Positions 53,522 through 63,138 of a DNA stretch of 64,000 bases are shown in pieces; the first letter of the stretch is position 1; each line of letters opens with the position of its first letter. The notes under the pieces are model-generated. The model was not told the DNA's origin and did no database searches. It saw only the letters and a list, made by a program, of their open reading frames with translations. The stretch comes from Thiorhodovibrio frisius (GTDB lineage: Bacteria > Pseudomonadota > Gammaproteobacteria > Chromatiales > Chromatiaceae). Both the position numbers and the translations under genes were made by a program. The DNA lies in the NCBI RefSeq assembly GCF_033954835.1, contig NZ_CP121471.1, forward strand, positions 4,954,501-5,018,500, given 5' to 3'.

Positions 53522-54553
53522 ATGCGCGAGCTCGACACTGGCATTACGGCACTGGCCGCCCATCAGGCCAGTAAAGCATTGGCAACCGACCCCGCCGGCC
53601 TGCATGACCTGCGCCGACAGGCCACCTCTGGCGACGGTGAAGGGCTGGAAGCGACTGCCCGCGCCTTCGAGGCGATGCTCGTCGGGCAGATGCTCAAGCA
53701 GATGCGTGCGACCTCGTTGGGTGATGGCCTGTTCGACTCCGCCCAGAGCGATATGTATCGCGACATGCTCGATCAGGAGATGGCACAATCTGTCAGCGAG
53801 GGTCCCGGGCTTGGCTTTCGGGATCTGCTAATGCGACAACTTGGCGGCAACAAGGCGATCAACGCGGATGCGGTTGATCCCGCTGATTTGCCCGTTCCAG
53901 AACGCAACCCTTACCTGCGTCCGATGCGCCGCATTTCTTCTGCTGCAGGGGCTGGCGACAGTGCAGAAAGCGCACAATCGTGGCAAAAAACCACCGCCTC
54001 AGTCGAGGCGCCACCACTCGACCCCAGCGACTGGCCGCCATCCTCGCCCGAGGAATTTCTGCGCGTGCTGCGCCCCCAGGCCGAGGCAGCCGCAGCCAAA
54101 CTGGGCTTCGATCCGAACGTGCTGTTGGCACAAAGCGCGCTCGAGACCGGCTGGGGGCGCCGTGTCCCGCGTCATGCCGACGGGAGCAGCAGTTACAACC
54201 TGTTTGGCATCAAGGCACATGGCGGCTGGACTGGCGACAGGGTCTCGGTCGGCACGCTCGAGTACCGCAACGGCGTGGCCCAGCGCGAGCGCTGGGCTTT
54301 TCGGGCCTACCCAAGCCCCGCAGAATCCTTTCAGGATTATGTCGAGTTTCTCCACCGCAACCCGCGCTACCGCGATGCGCTGGCCAGCCCCGACAGCCGC
54401 GAGTTCGTCCGCGGCCTGCAACGCGCCGGCTATGCCACGGACCCGAACTACGCCAACAAAATCCTGTCCATCCATAACCGGCTAAACACCATGATGGCCA
54501 AGGATTCCACTCAAGAAATCGCTTCCGCAGCCGTTCCTCTTGAACAGGGCTAG
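53522..54553 (+). CDS. flgJ: Rod-cap muramidase FlgJ
   Basis: Scaffolds rod assembly and locally opens peptidoglycan. The N-terminal rod-binding domain (about 35-105: FEAMLVGQMLKQMRATSLGDGLFDS) is linked to a C-terminal glucosaminidase domain (about 180-325) with LLAQSALETGWG (catalytic Glu), NLFGIKA and YPSPAESFQDYVEFL. Two-domain form of 343 residues as in other gammaproteobacteria. Confidence 0.95.
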   Translation: MRELDTGITALAAHQASKALATDPAGLHDLRRQATSGDGEGLEATARAFEAMLVGQMLKQMRATSLGDGLFDSAQSDMYRDMLDQEMAQSVSEGPGLGFRDLLMRQLGGNKAINADAVDPADLPVPERNPYLRPMRRISSAAGAGDSAESAQSWQKTTASVEAPPLDPSDWPPSSPEEFLRVLRPQAEAAAAKLGFDPNVLLAQSALETGWGRRVPRHADGSSSYNLFGIKAHGGWTGDRVSVGTLEYRNGVAQRERWAFRAYPSPAESFQDYVEFLHRNPRYRDALASPDSREFVRGLQRAGYATDPNYANKILSIHNRLNTMMAKDSTQEIASAAVPLEQG

Positions 54554-54604
54554 AATTAAGCGGCAAGCCATAGTCGAGCAAATCGCGCATCACAGGCAAC
54601 AAGC

Positions 54605-56749
54605 ATGGGCATTATGAGCACAGGTACATCCGGGCTGCTGGCATTTCAGCGTGCGCTCGCGACTACCTCCCATAACATTTCCAACTCCACCAAGGACGGC
54701 TACAGCCGTCAGCGCGTATCCCTTGAGGCGCGCAATCCGCAGATGCTCGGTGGAAATTTCTACGGCCAGGGAGTGCAAATTTCCTCTGTTCGACGCATGC
54801 AGGACGAGTTCGTCGATGTGCAGTTGCGCAACAGTATTTCCGACGCCGCCAACGGCGAGGTTCGCGCAGAGTATGCCGAGCGGATTGACCGCCTGCTAGG
54901 TGACGCCTCAACAGGTCTGGCGCCGGCGATGCGCACCTTTTTCAATGCGGCTAATGACGTCTCGAGTGATCCAACTTCCACGACGGCTAGGACGGTCTTT
55001 CTCGGTGAAGCCGAGTCCATGGTCCAGCGATTCGGCGAGCTGAATTCGCGAATCGAAGAACAGCGAACCATGATCAATAAGGATATCAAGCTCAATGTCG
55101 ATGAAATCAACGCCCTCGCCGAATCGCTGAAAGACTTGAACAGCCGAATCGTAGAGGGTTATGGCGCGGCTGCAAGCCAGGGAGGGGCACCGAACGATTT
55201 ATTAGATGAACGCGGTCGCGTTCTGGGCGAGTTAGCCAAACGAATCGATATCAAGACACTGGAGCAGGAAGACCGATCCGTTAATGTATTTATTGGCAAT
55301 GGCCAGCCACTAGTCATCGGCGGAGTCAACAACTCCCTGACAGTGGGAAGCATGTTAGGCGATATTCGCAACTATGGCATCGGCTTCAAGACCGCCGGGG
55401 GTCAATCCGACGACATTACCAAGTTCATGACCGGCGGGGAACTCGGCGGACTGTTAGAGATTCGCGAACAAGTGCTGGACTCCGCGCAAAATGGCATCGG
55501 GCAAATAGCCGTAGTCCTGAGTACCACAATGAACCAGCAAAACAACCTGGGACTCGACCTGAATGGCGAGACGGGCGAGGATATTTTCTCAAGCCCGGAC
55601 CTTTATGTTGGTGCCGTACCTGGAAACGGGGTTGCGGGCCATCCCACTGTAACCTTTAACGAGGGAGCAATTACTGACCTCACAGCGAGCGACTACATAC
55701 TTAAAAGAAATGCCGGCAACTTTGAACTGTTACGTTTGAGTGATAATGAAATCGTTAAGACCGGGGCGCTCGGATCGGAAATACAGGCTGATGGCTTAAT
55801 CATAGATACGACCGCAATTGCCGGAGCGGCCGACAAGGACGAATGGATCATCCAGCCAACCCGTTTCGCGGCTGAAAGAATTGGCATGGAAATGGTTAAC
55901 CCGGAAAAAGTCGCTGCGGCGGCAGGGGCGACTGTTGGACCTGACAATACTGGCAGTGCGCGGATGATGGATCTTCGACGTGACAACCCAGCGCCCGCAA
56001 ACCCTGAAAACGTCGGAGTGCCAGCGGCTGTGCTGTACACCGGCGGGAATTTCGATGTATACAGTCCAGAATATGGAGCACCAAACAACGGGAGCTCAAC
56101 TGTAGAAGGCTTCAAGATTACCGATGCCGCCAGTTTTGTTAGCGGAGCAGTCACTTATGACGGTACAAACAAGGTGTTTAATGTCGGCGCAACTGCGATA
56201 CCGCTCGACCCAAGCGGCACCACAACGATCAACGCTGATGGCTGGGAAATGAAAATACGCGGAGTACCTGTCGACACCGCATCTTTCAATATTACCCAAC
56301 AGTCCACAACAGCTCCAGCGGCTAACCAGCCGCCGCCGACAATTGTGACTGGTTACGGTTGGGAACTGGATGTTTTTGGAACCCCGGCCGAGGGCGATAC
56401 CTTTGGGGTAGAACTCAAGCGGGGCCGAGAAGGCGACAATAGGAATATGCTTTCGTTGGCTGGCCTGGCTGAGCAACCAATGATCGAAGATTCTGAATCT
56501 TTTGCCGATAGCTACAATAGCACCTTGGGGCTAGTCGGCACTCGCACGCGCCAAGCTCAGGTTTTTCGTGATTCAAGCATTGCGCTGCGTGATCAAGCCC
56601 AGGTGCAGCGCGACCAAATCTCCGGTGTTAATCTCGATGAAGAAGCCGCAAATCTTCTCAAATATCAACAGGCCTATCAGGCCGCCGCCCAGGCCATTTC
56701 GGTCGGCAACCGAATCTTCGATAGTCTGTTCGCCGCGATAGGCCGTTAA
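54605..56749 (+). CDS. flgK: Hook-filament junction protein FlgK (HAP1)
   Basis: First junction protein between hook and filament. Axial ends are clear (STGTSGLLAFQRALATTSHN at the N-terminus; ISGVNLDEEAANLLKYQQAY at the C-terminus). The central domain (about 330-620) is long, variable and encoded by AT-richer DNA. At 714 residues it is longer than E. coli FlgK (547). No cysteine. FlgN should be its chaperone. Confidence 0.95.
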   Translation: MGIMSTGTSGLLAFQRALATTSHNISNSTKDGYSRQRVSLEARNPQMLGGNFYGQGVQISSVRRMQDEFVDVQLRNSISDAANGEVRAEYAERIDRLLGDASTGLAPAMRTFFNAANDVSSDPTSTTARTVFLGEAESMVQRFGELNSRIEEQRTMINKDIKLNVDEINALAESLKDLNSRIVEGYGAAASQGGAPNDLLDERGRVLGELAKRIDIKTLEQEDRSVNVFIGNGQPLVIGGVNNSLTVGSMLGDIRNYGIGFKTAGGQSDDITKFMTGGELGGLLEIREQVLDSAQNGIGQIAVVLSTTMNQQNNLGLDLNGETGEDIFSSPDLYVGAVPGNGVAGHPTVTFNEGAITDLTASDYILKRNAGNFELLRLSDNEIVKTGALGSEIQADGLIIDTTAIAGAADKDEWIIQPTRFAAERIGMEMVNPEKVAAAAGATVGPDNTGSARMMDLRRDNPAPANPENVGVPAAVLYTGGNFDVYSPEYGAPNNGSSTVEGFKITDAASFVSGAVTYDGTNKVFNVGATAIPLDPSGTTTINADGWEMKIRGVPVDTASFNITQQSTTAPAANQPPPTIVTGYGWELDVFGTPAEGDTFGVELKRGREGDNRNMLSLAGLAEQPMIEDSESFADSYNSTLGLVGTRTRQAQVFRDSSIALRDQAQVQRDQISGVNLDEEAANLLKYQQAYQAAAQAISVGNRIFDSLFAAIGR

Positions 56750-56766
56750 CAACCGGGAGACGAGTG

Positions 56767-58017
56767 ATGCGTATCTCCACCGAACAGATATTCCGCTCCG
56801 GCACTGAGTCGATGCAGCGCGCTCAGTCAGAATTGAATCAAACGGGCATGCAGCTCTCGACCGGCAAGCGCATTCTGACCGCCTCCGATGACCCCGCTGG
56901 TGCTACTCAAAGCGCTCAGTTCCGTGAAATCATTCAATCCATTGAACAATTTCAACGCAACACTGATCTTGCTCAGCCTCGCTTGCAGCAGGAGGAATGG
57001 GCGATTGCCGGTGTTTCTGATCAACTCCAGCGAGTGCGAGAGCTGATGATCCAGGGCGCCAATGACAGCCAGACCAATGAAACGCGCGGCTTCATGGCGC
57101 GGGAAATCCGCGAGATTCGCGACTCCATTTTCGATGTCTCCAACACCAAGGACCCGAATGGCGAATATCTGTTTGCCGGGACCGAATCCCTTGCCACACC
57201 ATTCGAGATTGACGGCAATAACGTGATTTCTTACGTCGGCGCCGACGGCGAAGGTTCGGTGCGCGAGGTTGCCATCACGCCGATCAGAAAGGTTGCCATC
57301 GGGGACAATGGCGCCGATGTCTTCATGAATATCACGGAGAATGACGGACGGGTATCGGCGGATGTGAATCGGGCAGCCGCGACACCGCGCGGCTCGTTGG
57401 TCATCGAAAAAACTGAGGTCAGTAATCTAGATGATTTTTTAACTGGTACCAATGCCACAGATGAATTCGAGATCAGCTTCCAGACGGACCCGGTAACTGG
57501 GAACCTGCAATATCAGGTCGAAAATAAAACAGCCGGTGGCTTTCCCATCGCCTGGACGGATTACTCTTCCGGCAGCCCGGTCGAATTTGCCGGGCGCACC
57601 TTGGTGTTGAGCGGCGACCCCAACGTTAGTGACACCGTCACCTCCCGCCCCGCTAATAACGTTTCTCTATTTCAAACCCTCGACGCCATCGCCACTGCGT
57701 TCGAAACCCCGGTCGGTGGTTCGAGCAGCCGGGCGGATCTGACCAACGCAGTCAATCGCGGCATTGCCGATATAGACGCGAGCTTCAATCATCTGAGCGA
57801 AGTCCGCGCGACTGTGGGTACCCGCTTACAGGTGATCGATGATCAGACGGAACTGAACGAAGGCCGTAAGCTTGATCTGCGCTCCACGCTCTCGGAACTT
57901 GAAGACCTCGACTATGCCGAGGCCATTAGCCGCTTTAAATTTCAGCAGGTAGCACTTGAGGCTGCACAACAGTCCTATGTTCAGGTGAACCGCCTGTCAT
58001 TGTTTAATTTCATCTAA
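56767..58017 (+). CDS. flgL: Hook-filament junction protein FlgL (HAP3)
   Basis: Second junction protein. N-terminal MRISTEQIFRSGTESMQRAQ, LSTGKRILTASDDPAGA and the C-terminal FKFQQVALEAAQQSYVQVNRL are typical. The ATG at 56767 has GGAG seven bases upstream; the GTG directly before it is in frame but less likely. Length 416 is normal. It ends the flgB-L series. Confidence 0.95.
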   Translation: MRISTEQIFRSGTESMQRAQSELNQTGMQLSTGKRILTASDDPAGATQSAQFREIIQSIEQFQRNTDLAQPRLQQEEWAIAGVSDQLQRVRELMIQGANDSQTNETRGFMAREIREIRDSIFDVSNTKDPNGEYLFAGTESLATPFEIDGNNVISYVGADGEGSVREVAITPIRKVAIGDNGADVFMNITENDGRVSADVNRAAATPRGSLVIEKTEVSNLDDFLTGTNATDEFEISFQTDPVTGNLQYQVENKTAGGFPIAWTDYSSGSPVEFAGRTLVLSGDPNVSDTVTSRPANNVSLFQTLDAIATAFETPVGGSSSRADLTNAVNRGIADIDASFNHLSEVRATVGTRLQVIDDQTELNEGRKLDLRSTLSELEDLDYAEAISRFKFQQVALEAAQQSYVQVNRLSLFNFI

Positions 58018-58115
58018 TTCAACTCGGCTTTCCGCCGGTTTTTTCTCGGCGAGCAGTCGGCTGACACCAGCGCTCGGATAATCGCCGTCCCGGGGCCGCA
58101 TCTTTTGGTATCCAG

Positions 58116-59300
58116 GTGCATGGACGCCCGCCTTTGACCCAAACCCGCATCCCCTACGGCTGGCATCAGATTACCGAAGACGACATCGCCGCTGTCGTCT
58201 CGGTGCTGCGCCATGGCCAGCTGACCCAGGGCGAGCAGGCGGCTGGCTTCGAGCGCGAACTGGCCGCCTACTGCGGCGCGGCGCATGGCATTGCTTGCAA
58301 CTCTGGCAGTTCCGCCCTGCTGCTGGCCTGCCAGGCGCTGGGACTCAAGCCTGGCGACAGTCTCTGGACCTCGGCGCTTACCTTCGTTGCCTCGGCAAGC
58401 TGTGGTCTACATTGCGGGGCTCGCATTGAGCTGGTCGATATCGAGCCAGATACCGGCCTTCTTTCTATTTCAGCGCTTCAGGACAAGCTCTGGCAAGCCC
58501 GGCGCGCGGGTCGCCTGCCGCGCGTTCTGGTGCCCGTCCATTATGCCGGGCGCCCGTGCGACATGGAGGCCATCGGCGCGCTGGCGGCGGAGTTTGGCTT
58601 TGCGGTGATTGAAGACGCGGCTCATGCGTTAGGCGCGACCGAATTGCAAGACGCTAACAGCCGCATCGGCAACGCTCGCCATAGCGATGCGGTAGTCTTC
58701 AGCTTTCACCCGGTCAAGCTGCTGACAACCGGCGAAGGCGGCATGGTGATGACGAATGATCCGCTGCTGGCCGAGCGCCTCGCCCGGCTGCGCAGTCATG
58801 ACATTCAACGCACACATGCCAGCGAAGAGCCCGACTGGCGCTATGAGATTCAAAATCCAGGGTATAACTTCCGCCTGAGCGACATCCAGGCCGCCCTCGG
58901 GCGGAGTCAGCTCGGGCGCATCGACACTCTGCTCGAGCGCCGCCGCGCGCTGGCGTGTCGTTACCATGGGCGCCTGACCGGCACCAGGCTCAAGTTGCCG
59001 CCGACGGATGCCGATGAACACTCTGCCTGGCATTTATACTGCGTGCAATGCGCCAGCAGCGCCGAGCGACGAGCGCTGTATGATGCCTTCCAGCGCGCAT
59101 CAATTGGCGTTCAGGTCCATTACCAGCCGCTCTATCGGCTAGAACTGTTCGCCAATCGCGGCTGGCAGCCCAAGCAGTTTCCGGGGGCCGAGGCGTTTTA
59201 TGCTGGCGCCCTGTCCCTGCCGCTTTTCCCGGATCTGAGCGAGGCTGCACAGGATGAGGTCATCTCGGTGATCGAGCGCACGATGACCCGTGTTGTTTGA
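58116..59300 (+). CDS. pseC: PseC-type sugar aminotransferase (pseudaminic acid pathway)
   Basis: PLP aminotransferase of the DegT/DnrJ/EryC1 family that would aminate the 4-keto sugar made by PseB. Seen are NSGSSALLLACQALGL, EDAAHALGA and the PLP lysine in FSFHPVKLLTTGEGGM, the arrangement of PseC. Length 394 is normal. Start is uncertain: the reading begins at GTG and a TTG at 58134 is an alternative. Pairing with pseB directly downstream gives the specific assignment. Confidence 0.88.
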   Translation: MHGRPPLTQTRIPYGWHQITEDDIAAVVSVLRHGQLTQGEQAAGFERELAAYCGAAHGIACNSGSSALLLACQALGLKPGDSLWTSALTFVASASCGLHCGARIELVDIEPDTGLLSISALQDKLWQARRAGRLPRVLVPVHYAGRPCDMEAIGALAAEFGFAVIEDAAHALGATELQDANSRIGNARHSDAVVFSFHPVKLLTTGEGGMVMTNDPLLAERLARLRSHDIQRTHASEEPDWRYEIQNPGYNFRLSDIQAALGRSQLGRIDTLLERRRALACRYHGRLTGTRLKLPPTDADEHSAWHLYCVQCASSAERRALYDAFQRASIGVQVHYQPLYRLELFANRGWQPKQFPGAEAFYAGALSLPLFPDLSEAAQDEVISVIERTMTRVV

Positions 59301-59383
59301 GCCCGCATTTGAACCGCCGCAGAAAAAATCAGCAACGCGAACGATCCGCGACAGGCCAAGGACAGCACAAAGGACAAACAGCC

Positions 59384-60379
59384 ATGCTTGATGATCAGGT
59401 CATTCTCGTTACCGGTGGCACCGGCTCCTTCGGGACCGCCTTTACCCGGCGGGTGCTCAAGGATTACAAACCACGCAAGTTAATTATCTTCTCGCGTGAT
59501 GAACTCAAGCAGTACGAAATGGCCCAGGTGTTTCCCGAGCAGCGCTACCGGGCCATTCGCTATTTTTTGGGCGACGTGCGTGACAAGGAGCGCCTGCACC
59601 GAGCCTTCGATGGCGTCGATATCGTCATCCACGCCGCCGCGCTCAAGCAGGTGCCGGCTTGCGAGTACAACCCGCTTGAGGCCATCAACACCAATATCCT
59701 CGGCGCCTCTAACGTCGTCGATGCTGCGATCGACTTCCATGTCGGCAAGGTGATCGCACTCAGCACCGACAAGGCGGCCAACCCGATCAACCTCTATGGC
59801 GCAACCAAGCTTTGCTCGGATAAGCTCTTTGTGGCGGCCAATAGCCTCTCAGGTCCAAAGACCACGCGTTTTTCGGTGGTGCGCTACGGCAATGTGGTGG
59901 GCTCGCGCGGCAGTGTCATCCCCTACTTTCAGCGTCTACAGAGTGAAGGCCGCCTGCCGGTGACCGACAGGCGGATGACGCGTTTCTGGATTACGCTCGA
60001 TCAGGGCGTGGATTTTGTGCTGGCCTGCCTCGAACGCATGCAGGGCGGTGAGGTGTTCATCCCCAAAATCCCGAGTATGAATATCCTTGACTTGGCGCAG
60101 GCCATCTGCCCGGAGTGCCAGATCGAGGAAGCCGGCATTCGCCCCGGGGAGAAACTGCACGAGGTGCTGCTTCCCGAGGATGACTCCCGCAACGCCATTG
60201 AATTTCAAGATTATTTTGCGCTACATCGCCACAACGGCGGGCGTTCGGCGACTGATCCGCGCCTAACCGGCGGCGGGCGCTGGTGTGACGAGGGTTTTCG
60301 CTACGCCAGCGACAGCAATGATCGCTGGTTGTCGGTTGACGAACTCAAGGCAATGATCGCGGGGTTGGATTCGGCTTAG
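59384..60379 (+). CDS. pseB: UDP-GlcNAc 4,6-dehydratase (inverting) PseB
   Basis: First enzyme of pseudaminic acid synthesis, on UDP-N-acetylglucosamine. It is an extended SDR protein: VTGGTGSFGTAFTRRVL (NADP site), FSRDELKQYEMAQ, the active-site region ALSTDKAANPINLYGATK, and VRYGNVVGSRGSVIP. The frame extends 29 codons upstream, overlapping pseC, but the ATG at 59384 (AGGA nine bases upstream) starts right at the conserved fold. The other pse genes are not in the window. Confidence 0.93.
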   Translation: MLDDQVILVTGGTGSFGTAFTRRVLKDYKPRKLIIFSRDELKQYEMAQVFPEQRYRAIRYFLGDVRDKERLHRAFDGVDIVIHAAALKQVPACEYNPLEAINTNILGASNVVDAAIDFHVGKVIALSTDKAANPINLYGATKLCSDKLFVAANSLSGPKTTRFSVVRYGNVVGSRGSVIPYFQRLQSEGRLPVTDRRMTRFWITLDQGVDFVLACLERMQGGEVFIPKIPSMNILDLAQAICPECQIEEAGIRPGEKLHEVLLPEDDSRNAIEFQDYFALHRHNGGRSATDPRLTGGGRWCDEGFRYASDSNDRWLSVDELKAMIAGLDSA

Positions 60380-60417
60380 AGAGTTTTCCAAAAACGCTTT
60401 ATCTCCCTATCCTTAAT

Positions 60418-60451
60418 GCCGGCTTTGGCGAATCCATTCGCCGCTGCCGGC
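60418..60451. terminator. Nested hairpin between pseB and ppsA
   Basis: Core GGCGAAT-CC-ATTCGCC (60427-60442) is flanked by three unpaired bases and outer GCCGGC arms on both sides. It is nine bases from the ppsA stop and about 40 from the pseB stop, between convergent genes, so it probably ends both transcripts. The core is the same palindrome found near nrdD. Confidence 0.5.
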
Positions 60452-60459
60452 CACCCCTC

Positions 60460-62835
60460 TCACCCACCTTTCTCGGCCAGATACAGCCAGGTGTCGATCA
60501 CGGTGTCGGGATTGAGCGACACACTGCTGATGCCCTGTTTGACCAGCCAGTCAGCCAGATCGGGATGGTCCGACGGCCCCTGGCCACAGATGCCGACGTA
60601 CTTGCCCTGTGACTTGCAAGCGGTAATGGCCATCTCGAGCATTTTCTTCACCGCCGGATCGCGCTCGTCGAAAGACTCGGCCACCAGCGCGGAGTCGCGA
60701 TCCAGGCCCAGGGTGAGCTGAGTCATATCGTTGGAGCCGATGGAGAAGCCGTCGAAGTATTCCAGGAACTCATCGGCCAGCACGGCATTAGAGGGCAGCT
60801 CGCACATCATGATGAGCTTGAGTCCCTGCTCGCCGCGCTTCAGCCCCTGCGCGGCCAGGGCCTCGGTCACTCCCTTGGCCTGCGCCAGGGTGCGCACGAA
60901 GGGAATCATGATCTGCACATTGCTCAAGCCCATGGTCTCGCGCACGGTACGCAGGGCCTCGCATTCCATCGCGAAGCAGTCCTTGAAGTCTGGCGACAGA
61001 TAGCGCCCGGCGCCGCGGAAGCCGATCATGGGGTTTTCTTCGTGTGGCTCGTAGCGCGGCCCGGCGATGAGATTGGCGTATTCGTTCGATTTGAAATCCG
61101 ACATACGCACAATCACCGGATTGGGCGCGAAGGCGGCGGCCAGGGTGGAAATCCCTTCGACCAGGCGCATCACAAAAAACTCGCGCGGCCCCGGATAGGC
61201 GGCGATGCGCGGGGCGATCTCGGCTTTCAGCTCAGCGGGGAGCTGGTCATATTCCAGCAGCGCCTTGGGATGGATGCCGATCATGTTGTTGATAATGAAT
61301 TCCAGCCGCGCCAGGCCGACCCCGGCATTGGGCGTACCGGCAAAGGCGAAGGCACGCTCCGGGTTACCGACATTCATCATGACTTTCACCGGCACCTCGG
61401 GCATTTTCTCAAGCGGGATCTGCTTGTGCTCGAACTCCAGTAACCCCTGATAGACATAGCCGGTGTCGCCCTCGGCGCAGGAGACGGTCACCTCGGCGCC
61501 CTCGGCGATGCGGTCGGTTGCGTCGTTACAGCCGACCACAGCCGGCACGCCCAGCTCGCGCGCGATAATGGCAGCATGGCAGGTGCGCCCGCCGCGATTG
61601 GTGACAATGGCCGCCGCGCGCTTCATCACCGGCTCCCAGTCCGGGTCGGTCATGTCGGCGATGAGCACGTCACCCGCCTTCACCTGGTCCATGTTGGCGA
61701 GCGAGGTCACCACCCGCGCACGACCGGCACCAATGCGGTTACCGATGCTGCGCCCGCTCGCGACCACTGTACCTTGTTGTAACAGCCGGTAGCGCTCCAG
61801 CACGCCGCCGGTGCGGCTCTGCACGGTCTCCGGGCGCGCCTGGACCACATAGAGTTGGCCATCCTGCCCGTCCTTGGCCCATTCGATGTCCATCGGGCGG
61901 CCATAGTGCTGCTCAATGAGCACCGCTTGACGGGCGAGCGCCTCGACTTCCTCGTCAGAAATACAGAAAAGCCCGCGCAGATCTTCGGGCACATCCTCGG
62001 TGCGCACCGGCGGCTTGCTGCCAGGCTCTGCGTAGACCATGCGCACCGCTTTGTCGCCAACCTCGCGCCGCAGCACCGCCGGGCGCTCGGCGGCCAGCGT
62101 AGGCTTATGCACGTAGAATTCGTCCGGGTTGACTGCGCCCTGTACCACCATTTCGCCCAGGCCGAAGCTTGCGGTAATAAATACGGCATCGCGAAAGCCG
62201 GATTCGGTATCCAGGGTGAACATGACGCCACTGGCAGCCAGATCGGAGCGCACCATGCGCTGGACGCCGGCCGAGAGCGCCACCTCGGCATGGGTGAAGC
62301 CCTGATGCACGCGGTAAGAAATGGCGCGGTCGTTGTAGAGCGAGGCGAAGACTTCTTTGATGGCATGCTTGATGTGGTCAAGCCCCTGCACATTCAGAAA
62401 GGTCTCCTGCTGACCGGCAAAGGAGGCATCGGGCAAGTCTTCCGCCGTGGCCGAGGAGCGCACGGCCCAGGAAGCCTCGCCCGGACCCGAGCCGGCATCG
62501 GCGGTCAGAGTCGCATAGGCATCATCAATGGCCTGCTCCAATGCCGGCGGAAAGGGCTGATCCATGATCCAACCACGAATGCGCGGCCCGGCCTCGCTCA
62601 AGGCGGCAATGTCCTCGACATCCAGGCTCTCCAATTCGGCGGCAATTTTCCCATCCAGCCCATCGACAGCAAGAAAATCCCGATACGCCTGCGCCGTGGT
62701 GGCAAAACCACCCGGCACCCGCACCCCGACCTTGGTCAGGTGCTGAATCATCTCGCCCAGAGAGGCATTCTTGCCGCCCACCACAGGCACGTCCGACATG
62801 CCCAACTCGCTCAGCCACCGCACAGTTTCAGTCAT
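60460..62835 (-). CDS. ppsA: Phosphoenolpyruvate synthase
   Basis: Converts pyruvate and ATP to phosphoenolpyruvate, AMP and phosphate, a gluconeogenic step. The N-terminal ATP-binding domain ([35 protein letters not shown]) is followed by the phosphohistidine swivel with [20 protein letters not shown] (His about 422) and the PEP-utilising barrel with a C-terminal [17 protein letters not shown] and catalytic Cys near [11 protein letters not shown]. Length 791 is normal. GAGGTGA lies six to seven bases before the ATG. Confidence 0.97.
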   Translation of the reverse strand: MTETVRWLSELGMSDVPVVGGKNASLGEMIQHLTKVGVRVPGGFATTAQAYRDFLAVDGLDGKIAAELESLDVEDIAALSEAGPRIRGWIMDQPFPPALEQAIDDAYATLTADAGSGPGEASWAVRSSATAEDLPDASFAGQQETFLNVQGLDHIKHAIKEVFASLYNDRAISYRVHQGFTHAEVALSAGVQRMVRSDLAASGVMFTLDTESGFRDAVFITASFGLGEMVVQGAVNPDEFYVHKPTLAAERPAVLRREVGDKAVRMVYAEPGSKPPVRTEDVPEDLRGLFCISDEEVEALARQAVLIEQHYGRPMDIEWAKDGQDGQLYVVQARPETVQSRTGGVLERYRLLQQGTVVASGRSIGNRIGAGRARVVTSLANMDQVKAGDVLIADMTDPDWEPVMKRAAAIVTNRGGRTCHAAIIARELGVPAVVGCNDATDRIAEGAEVTVSCAEGDTGYVYQGLLEFEHKQIPLEKMPEVPVKVMMNVGNPERAFAFAGTPNAGVGLARLEFIINNMIGIHPKALLEYDQLPAELKAEIAPRIAAYPGPREFFVMRLVEGISTLAAAFAPNPVIVRMSDFKSNEYANLIAGPRYEPHEENPMIGFRGAGRYLSPDFKDCFAMECEALRTVRETMGLSNVQIMIPFVRTLAQAKGVTEALAAQGLKRGEQGLKLIMMCELPSNAVLADEFLEYFDGFSIGSNDMTQLTLGLDRDSALVAESFDERDPAVKKMLEMAITACKSQGKYVGICGQGPSDHPDLADWLVKQGISSVSLNPDTVIDTWLYLAEKGG

Positions 62836-63138
62836 CGACAGTCACCTCAAGCCTGGCCAGCGATCACTCGCATCCTGACCACGCCGTTGGCCCGCGCCCA
62901 AAGGCGCAGGCATCCAGTGTCATAGCGGCGACCGCAACCAGCAGCGGCATACCGCTCCCCAAAAGGTGCAATATAACGCAGAAGCGCGGGTTAAGAACCC
63001 CAGGAAGACTGCACGGATCCAAACCCGGCAGCTCCATCGCCCGAGTTCACAATGGCGCTGCGCTGGTCGATTGAGGCAAAATCGCCTTATGCATCCTGCA
63101 GCAAACCTCTCACCATCAAAAAGAGACCAACAAGAACC
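62836..63138. other. Divergent intergenic region ppsA / TrpB2
   Basis: These 303 bp separate the divergent ppsA and TrpB2-type genes and should hold both promoters. I see no recognisable operator, RNA gene or repeat; the long minus-strand open frame here (62920-63738) only shadows the TrpB2 coding sequence. Confidence 0.4.

Noticed and set aside
24000-58100. Search for a hidden defence island, prophage or CRISPR in the flagellar region
   Set aside because: Every sizeable frame is an identified flagellar or chemotaxis gene, and no regularly spaced repeats occur.
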